From assembly GCA_016630955.3 (NCBI GenBank), contig CM049986.1:124001-188000 (forward strand): 64,000 bases of DNA, given 5' to 3'. Origin of the DNA: Didymella arachidicola (lineage: Eukaryota > Ascomycota > Dothideomycetes > Pleosporales > Didymellaceae). This document shows, piece by piece, positions 45,303 to 55,464 of this stretch. The translations under genes and the position numbers were made by a program. Numbering within the stretch: position 1 is the first letter of the stretch; every line of letters starts with the position of its first letter. Below the pieces are notes generated by a model that saw only the letters and a program-made list of their open reading frames with translations, ran no database searches and was not told where the DNA came from.

Positions 45303-47588
45303 TCAAACGCCGATATCTTCCACACGCAACAACCCGCTGTTCATGCCAGCAACTGCCCATGTACCGAATCTCAGATTCGGGTTCCACGCCAGCGCACTGA
45401 CCGAGGACTTCTCCTCATAGATAGTGATCAAAGTACTGTTCTCGTTCTCAGGCTTCTTCTTCGAAGTCGTAGAATAAGCGATTCCCGGCTGAACAGCCTT
45501 GTAGCCCTCCGTGATGCGCACCATGGGCTCCGACAACGCCGACGATGAAGGCTTCGAAACGTTGGGGTTCGCCACCTCTTGAACTTCCTTATCTTGCGTT
45601 TCCATATTCTGATCAGATGGCTTCGTGACCATCTGCTCCACTGGGGGTCTCCACTCATGGACAAACCAGTTCTGCTGCCAGGGCACGATCTTAGTGTTGA
45701 CCACTCTGCCCACGGGATTGGTCGCAAAGATAGTACCGTTAGCTCCACCGATCAGAATCCCAGGGTGTACCGGGCTCGTGGCGACTCGGACAATGCTACT
45801 CTCTGCTCGTGCACTGTAGATATTGTGGTAGAAGCGGCGTATGTTGTTGTGCTTCAGTATGTAGTACTCGTCCGGCATGACAAAAGACTGCGTGTGTTCA
45901 TGCCAAGCTTGAGTGGCCACGAGCACCCGTCCACGGACTGAGGCGACCGTGTCTGCATCAGGTGAGCGTATATCGTACAAGCGCGCAAAACCGTCTGCTG
46001 TGCTTGCGGAGAGGAACTGCGGTTGTGAAGGCCAGCCGGACAGGAGTGTCAGTACATACGTGTCTCCGATCTGCCTGTAAAGCCATGGTCTAGGGCTACT
46101 GGAAGACTGTGATCTTGAAAGAGCGCCCGGATGTGTCAGCGTCCAGACTGCCAAGGTACCAGCGGCAGTCCCAACCGCCAGGGTGGTCCCTGATAGCCAT
46201 TGAAGACAGGTAGGTACTGTCTGTGGTATTGAGGCCTCGAATGCCGCCCGCGAAAAGTGTATGTATGCTGGCTCGACTGCCTGATCTTTTATTTCTGGGA
46301 TCTCGATGTTGAGTACCCTCACTCGCCCATCTGACCAGATGCCTGCAAGAAGGCCAACGCTGACCGTCTCGTGGCCTCCCAATGGTGTCTCACGGTCGTG
46401 AGGCGCGATGGGAGACCACCTGATATGTTTTGGCGCGCCCCAATCTGTGCAGATGACTACCGAAAGCCGCGGCTCCTTCGAACTGCTCATCGCACTACTC
46501 TTGGTAGACTCGAACGCCCATATCTGAATCGAAGCTGCGAACGGTTTTGTGGCCGAGAACGCAGGTGCAGATGCCTGCTCCATGGGTGGCGCTGGCTCTG
46601 CCGTCATATCCCTCTGCTGAACAGCAACGGCGAGATACTGTGTCCTTCCATCTTCGTTCGTCATCCACTGGGCTTCCTGGATACGAGAGCCTAGGTGGAA
46701 CAGCCAGCCTCTCCTTTGGTCCTTGTCTTTAAAGGGATCTGCAACGTTGATGAAGCCATTCTTCTCCAGCGGGTACATCTTAGGACTCTTCGCGACGCCC
46801 AGAAGGACATTGATCGAACCTGGGCCTTCGTTGAGCATATACTTGGCGCCCTGCTCCTGGGTCAGAGCCGAAGTAATTTGACCCTTTATGAACTCGGCCC
46901 GGCCTGTGGCGGCATACCAGACTTGTATGTTATTTTCATCCTTTGCTCTAGCCTCACTGCTCTCAAAAAAGCTCCTTTTGACACCAATCCCGCGGATGGG
47001 CAACGCCTCCTGCAGCTTCCATTCGTCCCTAGTCATCCGGATTGGCGATAGATCAGAGAAAGCAGGGCCGAAAAGATCTTTCAGTCGTACTTCCTGGCCT
47101 CCCAGCTTGCTGAAATCGGCAATACCTCGAGAGCGCATCTGTTGATCGTCCATATTGACTTTTCGTCCTCCACTTCGGGCGAAGCTGTGAGGAACCTGTA
47201 CTGGTGCAATAACTTGCGGTGGTGGAGCTTGTGGCAGAGCACGCACAGTCGCCTTGCTCTTTCCTTTGCTAGATGAGGTGCGCAAAGGCGTAATTTTAAC
47301 ATCGTCACCACCGATGATTGATGACTCCCTTGCCAAAACCTCATCTTCGTCAGCTGCTTCGCTTTCAGACTCCTCCTCTTCTACAAGATCTTCGTCGAAA
47401 TCATCTTCAGGCTCCTCTTCGGCATTAGCGTCAGGCACAAAGTCATCGCCATCGTCATCGTCGTCTTGACCGACAGATCTTCGCTTTCGTGACGGACCCG
47501 CAGCGTCTTCATCTTCTTCAAGGAAATAATACTCGTCTGCAACGCGGTAGGAGGTTGTAGACTTGTTGCGCGACTGGCGGCGCGACAT
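45303..47588 (-). CDS. tfc6: TFIIIC subunit Tfc6/Sfc6 (WD40-type)
   Basis: Single-exon frame from ATG 47588, 761 aa. The N-terminal 110 residues are basic then extremely acidic (runs of Asp and Glu after SVGQDDDDDGDDF). The segment VRLKDLFGPAFSDLSPIRMT and the following region, then spaced WD40-like blades from about residue 300 to the end (VLLGVAKSPKMYPLEKNGF, WLFHLGSRIQEAQWM, HIRWSPIAPHD, CLQWLSGTTLAVGTAAGTL, SVSALAWNPNLRFGTWAVAG), match the B-box-binding TFIIIC subunit Sfc6/Tfc6. TFIIIC binds boxes A and B of tRNA genes and recruits TFIIIB and RNA polymerase III. The unusual tRNA-His-like gene starts 229 bp beyond its start codon. Confidence 0.8.
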   Translation of the reverse strand: MSRRQSRNKSTTSYRVADEYYFLEEDEDAAGPSRKRRSVGQDDDDDGDDFVPDANAEEEPEDDFDEDLVEEEESESEAADEDEVLARESSIIGGDDVKITPLRTSSSKGKSKATVRALPQAPPPQVIAPVQVPHSFARSGGRKVNMDDQQMRSRGIADFSKLGGQEVRLKDLFGPAFSDLSPIRMTRDEWKLQEALPIRGIGVKRSFFESSEARAKDENNIQVWYAATGRAEFIKGQITSALTQEQGAKYMLNEGPGSINVLLGVAKSPKMYPLEKNGFINVADPFKDKDQRRGWLFHLGSRIQEAQWMTNEDGRTQYLAVAVQQRDMTAEPAPPMEQASAPAFSATKPFAASIQIWAFESTKSSAMSSSKEPRLSVVICTDWGAPKHIRWSPIAPHDRETPLGGHETVSVGLLAGIWSDGRVRVLNIEIPEIKDQAVEPAYIHFSRAAFEASIPQTVPTCLQWLSGTTLAVGTAAGTLAVWTLTHPGALSRSQSSSSPRPWLYRQIGDTYVLTLLSGWPSQPQFLSASTADGFARLYDIRSPDADTVASVRGRVLVATQAWHEHTQSFVMPDEYYILKHNNIRRFYHNIYSARAESSIVRVATSPVHPGILIGGANGTIFATNPVGRVVNTKIVPWQQNWFVHEWRPPVEQMVTKPSDQNMETQDKEVQEVANPNVSKPSSSALSEPMVRITEGYKAVQPGIAYSTTSKKKPENENSTLITIYEEKSSVSALAWNPNLRFGTWAVAGMNSGLLRVEDIGV

Positions 47589-47816
47589 GGTTGTTGGTCA
47601 TGCAGGATTTGAGGCTAGACGATGTTTTGGCGAACAAGAGAGCAAGCTCAAGTGGCGCCTCATTCGACGCACAGATAGTGCACCCCGCACAGGTTGCGTA
47701 AAGCGACCCCACCATACTCAACTCTCACGCCGCCTGGGCGCAGCAGCGTTGGTTCTGAATAAAAGTCAGTATATAAATTCTAAATTTTAGAGCCCATCCA
47801 TCAACAACATCAGATT

Positions 47817-47969
47817 GGTGATATGGTGTAAGTCCACTCGATTTCATCGCCCTCGCAGCGTCTGACATCTCTTTAGCTAGTGGTATGACGTCGCGTTGTG
47901 GCTGGCGAGCACCTCAAAGTGCTCCGATCCAGATCCGCGCCAGCCCGTGTTCGATTCACGGTATTGCCA
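47817..47969 (+). tRNA. tRNA-His-like gene (GTG) with D-arm GT-AG insertion plus anticodon intron
   Basis: The T-arm CCGTG TTCGATT CACGG and acceptor GGTGATA/TATTGCC (two G-T wobbles) with A73 frame a 153-nt gene. Removing 47828-47876 (49 nt; GTAAGT donor, CTGAC at 47862-47866, TTTAG acceptor) joins TGGT to CTAGTGGTATGAC, giving a D-arm with paired GTC/GAC and a good box A. Anticodon GTG is at 47898-47900 in loop TTGTGGC. A second intron, 47902-47934, lies at the standard place after nucleotide 37 and forms its own hairpin (GAGCAC/GTGCTC). The mature form would be 71 nt. The anticodon stem has four pairs and one T/C mismatch, so a pseudogene is possible. Without removal of the 49 nt no D-arm forms. 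The intron end TTTAG plus CTAGTGG also recreates a box-A-like TAGCTAGTGG in the DNA. Confidence 0.6.
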
Positions 47970-47998
47970 TGGAGGGGTTTAAACCCTTTGCGACATTC

Positions 47999-48005
47999 TT
48001 TTTTT
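47999..48005 (+). terminator. Pol III terminator-like T7 run
   Basis: Seven T residues begin 30 nt after the tRNA-His-like gene; a GGGTTT/AAACCC palindrome precedes them. Distance and length fit RNA polymerase III termination. Confidence 0.65.
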
Positions 48006-49097
48006 ACCCGTTTAGAGCTCGGTGATTGGAGTTTTTGCTCTGCGCGATGGAGAACGACACTTCGGGACTAGCGCACACCAGCGTGCACAGGGTCCACGTT
48101 CGTTCACACGTGCACGCGTGTGTTATGACGTATGCGAAGGTCAAGTCACCCGAAAGCGTCGCGACTCTCAGTGCTGCGTCCATTTAAATGCTGGAATCGC
48201 TCCCTATCGCGGACGACCAGCCTTACCGGGCCTCTTTTTGCTTTACACCTACTTCCGCAGATACAGCTGGGCCTCTGTCAGTGCTCCATGACGCCAGAGC
48301 GGACGCCAAAAAGCCAGCTGCATCTCTGTCCATCGAGTCTACAGAGACCTCATCACGCCACAATGCCATTGCAGCTGAGCGGTGACTATATCATTTTCTC
48401 ACCATGCAAGAACTCTTAATCACGCCTCCTACAATGGAAACAAACCCGCCCGGCTGGTGACGTCTACGAGGCTCCTAAATGCCCCTCAGCTAGAGCGCGA
48501 TGACTAGGTACAGTCTGGCAACAGTCAAGTGGGTGATCCTCAAGCAGCCTCGTTAATGGCCTCAGGGTTTATGCGTGTAGTTTCCTCTGCAACACTGAAA
48601 TATGCATGCGTGCCCGATAGCCCCACCTGCGCTTCCGTTACAAGACGCAGGCATGTTCCTCTACTTTGGGAATAAATCTCCAGACCATCAGGAGAAAGCC
48701 TTCATCGATGTCCACTGTCGGGATGTCTCGTTAGCACGGCTAGCGACGCTCGTGTATAGACGCAAGGGAGTGAGTGCGATCATGATTGAGAAGGTTACCG
48801 CTGGGCAGGAGCGACATGCAGTAGGTGTTCGATGGCGATAACGACGGCACGATACCGAGTGTATGGGGAACGAGCTGTCGAGGGTTGCACGAACGAAAGG
48901 CGCAACGGTGCGATGCCGGTCTAACGGTCCAACTTCCCTTCGGAATCTTTTTACGCCCGCCTTCCTCTCATCAAATACACGTTGTCAGACTTCCTCACTT
49001 TTGCAACACCACACACGCCTCAAGCTTTCCACCTGCCACATTGCCTCGGACTCGACCTGTATCCCGGCTGCCATTGCAGTGTCTAGACATCAACAGC
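48006..49097. other. Intergenic, about 1.1 kb
   Basis: No supported gene. A 79-codon ATG frame at 48602-48841 has no domain and no neighbour exon. The right end should hold the promoter of the next gene. Confidence 0.5.
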
Positions 49098-50099
49098 ATG
49101 TGCCCAGCCGCTGATGATCAACAAAGGCCCGATCCGACCCCAGAGGTATGGCTCTTCCACCACTATCATGATACCCCAAATAATGACTAGCAATCAGCAA
49201 CCACCCCAAGGCGCCATGAACTTTAACGAGTTTATTCGATCTAGGAGCAGCGACGTAAGCGCAGAGCCTGCCATCCATACACGCGGCTAATCTGCCTGTA
49301 GGCTCAGCTGGAAACGCTCCAAATGTGCATCGAGCATCTGCTCCGCGCAGAGCAGCAAACCCATGAAGAACGAGAGCGCATTTATCACGCGGTCAGTTCA
49401 GGCAGGAAGAACCTCGTGGTCGGATTCTCAGAGCTAGTGAGCAACGACCGCCAGGGGACTGCTCAGAGGATGGGCTTCCTCGTGGGATATGCATCTGCGT
49501 TCCGTATGCAGTCGAATTTCGTGACGCAGGCGCGCAACACCTACGGTGGACATGAGCTGGCTGACCACTACCGTAATCCCGACCGTTCTGGTCTCGATCC
49601 TGGTGCCGACGCCTATAACCAGTACCGAAGCAGGGACCTGAATATATTTGTCCATGCCAACAACATCCCCAACGGCCGAAGCCCCAGTTCTGGCTGCAGC
49701 GACATAGTGGACAGTGGAGGAAGACCCATGACTTCCGCTTTTCCAGATCAAGAAATGGTAGACCGCACTGCGGCCATAATTAATGGTCATGCTGAGACGA
49801 GTGGTGGCGATCGCGTTGGCCAGCACAACATCGTGGAAGCCCCGCAACCACTCAGACGGCAGTTGAACGGTATTGCGGCGGTCGAACGTGCGGCTATCTC
49901 TCCTGCTAGCGATAGCACCATTGATCACGGTGTTACCACCAGCATTGGTCCCCCGCACGACACGGCTACATTGAACAGAGACGGCGTTTCGAATGGAATC
50001 GACGGCAGTCAAGGTTCTGTGCGTCACACTGCGCCTCTTCCTACTAGCCCCCTGGAACCTCACTTGGAGAATGCACCTGGCAACAATGATTCTGCATGA
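49098..50099 (+). CDS. Hypothetical disordered protein, three exons
   Basis: Exons 49098-49145, 49198-49254, 49302-50099; 300 aa. The short first exons encode MCPAADDQQRPDPTPE and a following Gln/Pro/Asn-rich piece; the third begins with a helical segment (AQLETLQMCIEHLLRAEQQT) and a part that may fold (MGFLVGYASAFRMQSNF). The remaining 180 residues are Asn, Ser, Gly and Pro-rich and probably disordered. Splice signals are GTATGG/CAATCAG and GTAAGC/CCTGTAG. No known domain; function unknown. Using the nearer TAG acceptor at 49190 would bring a stop, so the CAATCAG acceptor is chosen. Confidence 0.6.
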
Positions 50100-50942
50100 A
50101 AGAAATTGAGGTAGAGAAGGGGGTGGTTGGGTCAATCATCATCGTTATTGTACATGTTCTTCTCCATTCTTCTGGCTATACATTTGTAGCATGGCAATGC
50201 CCATTGAGCGAGGTTTCATTTCAGATCCATCGTGCTTGTATTAGTCTTACGGTTCACCCTCATTTCACTGTCCCTATGAGTCCTTTGAAGATGCGGTCAT
50301 CCTGAATTCAGTGGAAGACCTTTGCGACGTGGGCCAAGTCATCACGGATCATTTTCGCCGAGCATCGATGCACGTCAGATGGGAGCTGGAACCTGTCCCT
50401 ACAGCTCGACCATGGGGCTTTCGTTGGCGTATTCTCATCGCCCTGCACAGTCTGTGCCAGCTGCCTGACTACACAAATGTCCGCAGTAGGACGTAGGCGT
50501 AAAGAGAAATTGGGGTGGAACAAGTCTGGTAAGGGAGGGAAGAACTCGCAGCTTATGCCGGCACTTGAAGCGATCCCAGGCTGCGCCTGACCGATTCCGA
50601 TACGAAGATCGATGTGTTGCTACTATGGCTGCTTACCATATGATATTCGTTATGTTTTGTAGAGTACAATTATCAAATCGAATACAACAGATGGCCGCCA
50701 ACGACTGAATTGTGTTGTGTACTTGAACCCATTAATCATTGTTAGCAAATTTCTATTCATTTATCTGGCCTTTGCAAACGACTTTTGAGCTTGATGTCTA
50801 TCACTCCAACGCGTTGAGAGAGCGGACTGATGTTGCCAAGCCGCAGCATGTGACACCGCGAGGTCGCGCCTTCCGGCATACAAAAGTGCCCCAAACTTTC
50901 GTCATCAAACGAGCCGCACAACAACCACCACTACAGCACGCA
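50100..50942. other. Intergenic, about 840 bp
   Basis: Contains the 3' region of the hypothetical gene and the arp6 promoter. No other signal. Confidence 0.6.
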
Positions 50943-52365
50943 ATGCCGCCCAAAGGCTCTCGGAAATCTGCGCAGGCGGTTAATAAGACTCTTGTTCTCG
51001 ACAACGGCGCCTATACGATCAAGGCCGGGCTCATCCCCGCGGGCTCCACACCGAGCTACGATGACTGCAGCGTAATACCGAATTGCATCGCGCGCAGCCA
51101 CCGCGATAAATGCACATACACAGCTTCTGAGCTTGATGATTGCAAAGACTTTGGCGAGCTCGCCTTTCGACGGCCAATTGAGAAGGGCTTCATTGTCAAC
51201 TGGGAGGCAGAAAAGGCGATATGGGAGCATGAATTCATGGGCGCAAAGGAGGCGCTGAGGGTAGGTATGCCACCGCGACTACTACGCTAAATAGACGAAG
51301 CTGACCGGCTCCAGTGTGAGCCCAGAGAAACAAACCTGATACTAATGGAGAAGCCCAACTGTCCCAAGGAACTGCAGAAGAATTGCGACGAAATTGTCTT
51401 TGAGCAATTTGAATTTGCGGCATACTATCGCTGCGTCGGTGCGTCTGATGGAGGCTGAAAAGCCCGCACATGAACTGACTCGCGCAGGACCGACAATGGC
51501 TGCGTACAGCTGTCTGAACGCTGCCTCGCCGTCTCTTTTACCGCAAGAATGCCTCCTCGTCATCGATACATCGTACACAGACACCACAATTCTCCCGCTA
51601 TACAACGGAAGATTGCTGCAGTCGGCGGTGCGCCGCCTCACGGTTGGCGGCAAGCTGCTCACGAACTATATGAAGGAGCTGTCCTCGCTGCGACACTATA
51701 ATATGATGGAGGAGACATATCTTCTCAACGAGATCAAAGAGGCTGTCTCATATGTGACGCCTACCCCACAGCAATACGCCAGAGATCTAGACCGGACATG
51801 GAAAGGGCGACTAGGAGACAGGCGAGAGCTGGACAGTAGTGTTGTGGTTGACTACGTGCTACCAGACTACGAGAACGCAATCCATGGGCACGTGCGCCCA
51901 CACGATCCTGCCAAGTCACGGATGAGACGTGGCATGCAGCCTATTCAGGGTCCAAGGGAAGATTTACTGCCATTGGGCAACGAGAGATTTGCAGTTCCAG
52001 AACTACTTTTCAACCCCTCAGACATTGGCATACAAGAGTCTGGAATCCCAGGCACAGTAATGGAAAGCCTCAGCGTCCTTCCTGAGGCGCTCAGGGTAGG
52101 ACTATTGGCAAACGCAGTCGTCATTGGAGGCAATTCACTCATCGAGGGATTCATGCCGCGCCTGGAGGCAGAGCTTCGGGCTCTCGTGCCGAGCGAGTAC
52201 CTCTTGAATATCACGCGAGCAGAGGATCCTGTAAAACATGCCTGGCTTGGGGCTGCACAATTCGCAAGCCGACCGGAGCTGCTCAAGGAGGTGCTGGTCA
52301 GCAAGGCTGAGTATGATGAGAACGGCTCGACATGGTTGGCAAGAAGATTTGCAGGAGAGAGATGA
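50943..52365 (+). CDS. arp6: Actin-related protein Arp6 (SWR1 complex)
   Basis: Exons 50943-51260, 51315-51438, 51488-52365; 439 aa. The actin fold is recognisable: phosphate-1 loop LVLDNGAYTIKAGL near residue 18, the segment FRRPIEKGFIVNWEAEKAIWE, ECLLVIDTSYTDTTILPLYN as the second phosphate loop, VGGKLLTNYMKELSSLRHYN, and FNPSDIGIQESGIPGTVMES with VVIGGNSLIEGFMPRLEAEL near the end. These match Arp6, which in yeast binds Swc2 and related subunits in the SWR1 remodeller that deposits H2A.Z. The insert AIHGHVRPHDPAKSRMRRGM is lineage-specific as far as I can tell. The ATG is at AATGCCGCCC; the longer upstream frame starts without an ATG. Confidence 0.92.
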
Positions 52366-52605
52366 GACCGTCACATTACTTCGGACGATCGCTTCAACCG
52401 AGAGCTCATGCAGAAGGCACGCGATCATCTGCGCGGCTACATCGCCCCTGGAGCGACGCAGTCATCATCACGCGCTGAGCCAGCTCGCTATTTGCGTTTT
52501 GCATATTAAGATTAAGATTGAGATTGAGGATATCGATATTCACATCTCGGATTGACACCAACGGAGAGTCTGTCCATCCGTGTGGTATACCAGGAGGCTT
52601 TGGTA

Positions 52606-54782
52606 CTACTGTACCCGTCGCAAGAAACAATCAGCATAAGTCTCGACAATTACAGTTTCCACAATAACGGCTCGGAATGCGCCCATGACACTCCTCATCA
52701 TCGGCCCCCCAAACCAGTAGCGAAGCTTCAGGATGTGCGTCAATCTGCATGGCAGTCGAGTCCACTCCACGCAATCGAGGTAAAATTTGTGGTCGAGCCA
52801 TTCAAGGCCCCTGTACGGGACTTGCAGGGGACAAAACTTACTCATCTCCTCTTCGTCGATAAGCTCCTTGGGGAAGTCAGGATGGAGCTTGTGCAGCAGC
52901 TCGCCGTCCACCATCATAAATCCACTAAGTGATTGCATGTCGATCTCGCCACTGGACTTGTTGCCCTCTTCCACCATGCCGTAGAACGTCGCTAACGCTT
53001 CGGGGTTAAGAGCTGCCGATGACTAAGGAATAGTACGCCGAGTGCTTGCTAAAGCCATTGCGCGATTGTATGTGTCGGGGTTGTACAACTCAATGATAAG
53101 ACATCCATATCGCTGGCTAATCCGGACAACCTGTCTGATGCACTGCACGTACATGGGGTGTGTAGGAGTTAGACCCACGAGGAGAATCACACAACAGGCA
53201 TACTGGTAGTTGGTCCCTGTGTTCTGGTTGATAGAGTTCACTAGTATGTCGCAGCGCTTGGTGTCCGATAGCCCAAGGGCAGAGTCGCAGGTCGAGTATT
53301 GAATGCCTCTTAGATCGCGGTCTTCTTTGTAAGGTCGAAGCGGGCTAATGTGTGTCGCGCGCTAACCTAAATAAGTTAAAGAAGCAATTAATTAACTCTT
53401 GCTCTGTAGGGTTGCAGGCGAACATAAGCACCTTGTGTCTAAAGACAACATAGGGTTAGGCAATCTAGCTGAATAATTAGCGGGTGCGCTTGCTGTAAGT
53501 TGCCTAGATGTTTAGCATTGCACTGACCGCATTAATATGTGGTACCTTATTGTTAGTTCTGCTAAGAATGCCCTAGAATCCCTCTGCCTCTGAGTTTTTC
53601 TTAATCTTAAGCAACAAATTGCGAATATATTGCCTGTAATTTCTAGTGTCGTGCAGCAAAGAGTATGAAGCAATCTTTGGGTTGTTGCCTACAGTGAAAA
53701 CAGAGTCTGCCTAGAAGAGAAGAGGGTTGAACGTGCCTAATACGACTTAACGCAGCACATTACTATTAATTTAACGCTTTCTAGATAACGGGTCGTAGAT
53801 CTACAACTTCTCCTTAATGAGCGCCAAACTAGCGTAGTAGAGTGCCCGGTTATCAGTGCTGTTCTGTAGTGTCACCCAGACTGCAACATGGTCGGGCAGG
53901 AGGTTGCGAAGGCAGTGAGTGTCGCCATTAGGGTGCGTCACACAACTCGAGTCGTAGGATATCCTATAGGCATAGAAAGCCCACAGGATTTTCAGAACTG
54001 CGCCTTGGAAGGCCAGTGTCAACGTTGTCGGTACAAATTTCATGAAGGCTGTGTAGGTAGCCGCGTATTTTCAATCTTTAGCTGTTGCAGTTGAACTGTA
54101 TGGGTTGTTGAGCTCAACATTGACTTCTCTAGAGCGGGCCTCGTGATTAAGCTTGGGATCTTGCATAAGGGCTAGCAAACTGGCAGAACCGTGGATGCCC
54201 TAGGGGACGGGCGTAGCTGTCATAAGGACATTGAACTGAGCGCCCAGGTTGCGAATCGCCCAATGGTAAGTATTGTCGACATTTCGAGCGTTCTGTGCCT
54301 CATCGACAAAACAGAAGCCGACGCGACCCTTCAGATTGTATTCCTAATCCTTAGGAATGCCGTCTCTCTGCACTTCGCGTAAGGCTTCGTTGTCTCGCGC
54401 ATACCTTAACAGGTAGGACTCCTGCATCCACTTTGCGGCCGGAGTCGGGCCATGTTGCATGGCGAGGGTCTGATACGACATAACCAACAGAACGTGATTG
54501 CTCGTAGCGGGCTTAAACATGGCATTGTCCTTGTTAAGCTTCTCCTTTATGATTTTCACATTCTCATGGACCTTAGTGTTCGTCTTCTCGTTCGCGTACA
54601 TGTACGTCACGATGGGGGAGCTGTAGCGGTTCGCGTCATTCAAGACTTAGTTGATTAAACGCGACTCCGTCATCCAAACGTGGGTGCGAGGGTTGTCGAC
54701 TTTCTTGAGGCCCTCCTAATCCTTGGCTGCTCTCAATCGGTTCAAGTTGTTGTTAATGGAGTTAATGCGCTGCTTCAATGTT
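52606..54782 (-). pseudogene. Degraded SNF2-like helicase with RIP-type stops
   Basis: Minus-strand frames from about 54782 down to 52606 together look like a DEAD/SNF2-type helicase: an N-terminal piece with VLLVMSYQTLAMQHG, then FCFVDEAQNARNVDN (motif II, DEAQ) and NVLMTATP (motif III) near 54290-54210, a middle part at 54043-53801, and a C-terminal part with CCVILLVGLTPTHPMYVQ and LIIELYNPDTYNRAMA. It is broken by many stops, mostly TAG or TAA where a CAG or CAA (Gln) codon would fit (54344-54346, 54200-54202, 53023-53025 and others), and by frame shifts between 53240 and 53800. The 52606-52977 frame continues the last part after one TAG. Likely a member of a repeated helicase family inactivated by RIP. 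Confidence 0.75.
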
Positions 54783-55464
54783 AGCTACTGTCGACCATGC
54801 TAGAGGTGGGATGGATGAGAGGGGGGGGGGGGGCCTTTGCGACGTAAGGCAAGTTTCGCTCCAGTTCAAGCACCGCAGTAGTCATTTGCTGGTCGTATAG
54901 CTGGGAACGGTTCAGACAAGGCCAGCCGGGGGGAGGAGGGGTGGTGATGAAGGATCCACGAACTTAACAGTCGCCGACTGTGGTAGCACTTTCAGCGCGA
55001 AGTAATGCTGGTTCCCCTGAACAAGGCTTCGTAGTCTGGTTATCAACGCTTGATCTTTTCATGAGTGATAGTTTGGATTGCACTGAACCCGAGGTTACTG
55101 CACTCAGAGCTTCCAGGCATTCACCTAGCAAGATGCACAAGCAAGCAATAGAACTTCGAATTAGCCTTACGGTGTAAGAGCCCCGTTCAGGTCAGACAAG
55201 ATTGGGCGATCTCAGTGCCTTTTCTCATGTATTTCGCCGTCTGGTAAGTTCTCTAGAGAACGCAAAGGATTCTTTGATTAGGTGTAATGGATTAAGCTTT
55301 GGAACTCTCAAATGGCTGCTTTCAAGCTCTTGATCGTGGTAGTCGTTGACGAGAATCATACACGTGACCGCGGAAGTTCCACGCTTTTGATTGGCCAATG
55401 GTGCGGCGTCGAAGTCGAACATTTCGAACATCGCCGTCGCGACCTGCACGACGTCCATCACCAC
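54783..55464. other. Spacer with G13 run
   Basis: About 680 bp between the helicase pseudogene and the mL50 gene. A run of 13 G lies at 54821-54833 and a second G-rich stretch near 54928-54940. No gene seen; the right end should be the mL50 promoter. Confidence 0.6.

Noticed and set aside
47867..47969. Simple tRNA starting just before TAGCTAGTGG, without the upstream part
   Set aside because: The seven bases before that box A (ATCTCTT) do not pair with TATTGCC, while GGTGATA at 47817 does.
48602..48841. 79-codon ATG frame
   Set aside because: No recognisable domain, no splice partners and no conservation evidence.
55312..55464. N-terminal extension of the mL50 frame
   Set aside because: The extension is not presequence-like; ATG 55465 gives a clear mitochondrial targeting sequence.
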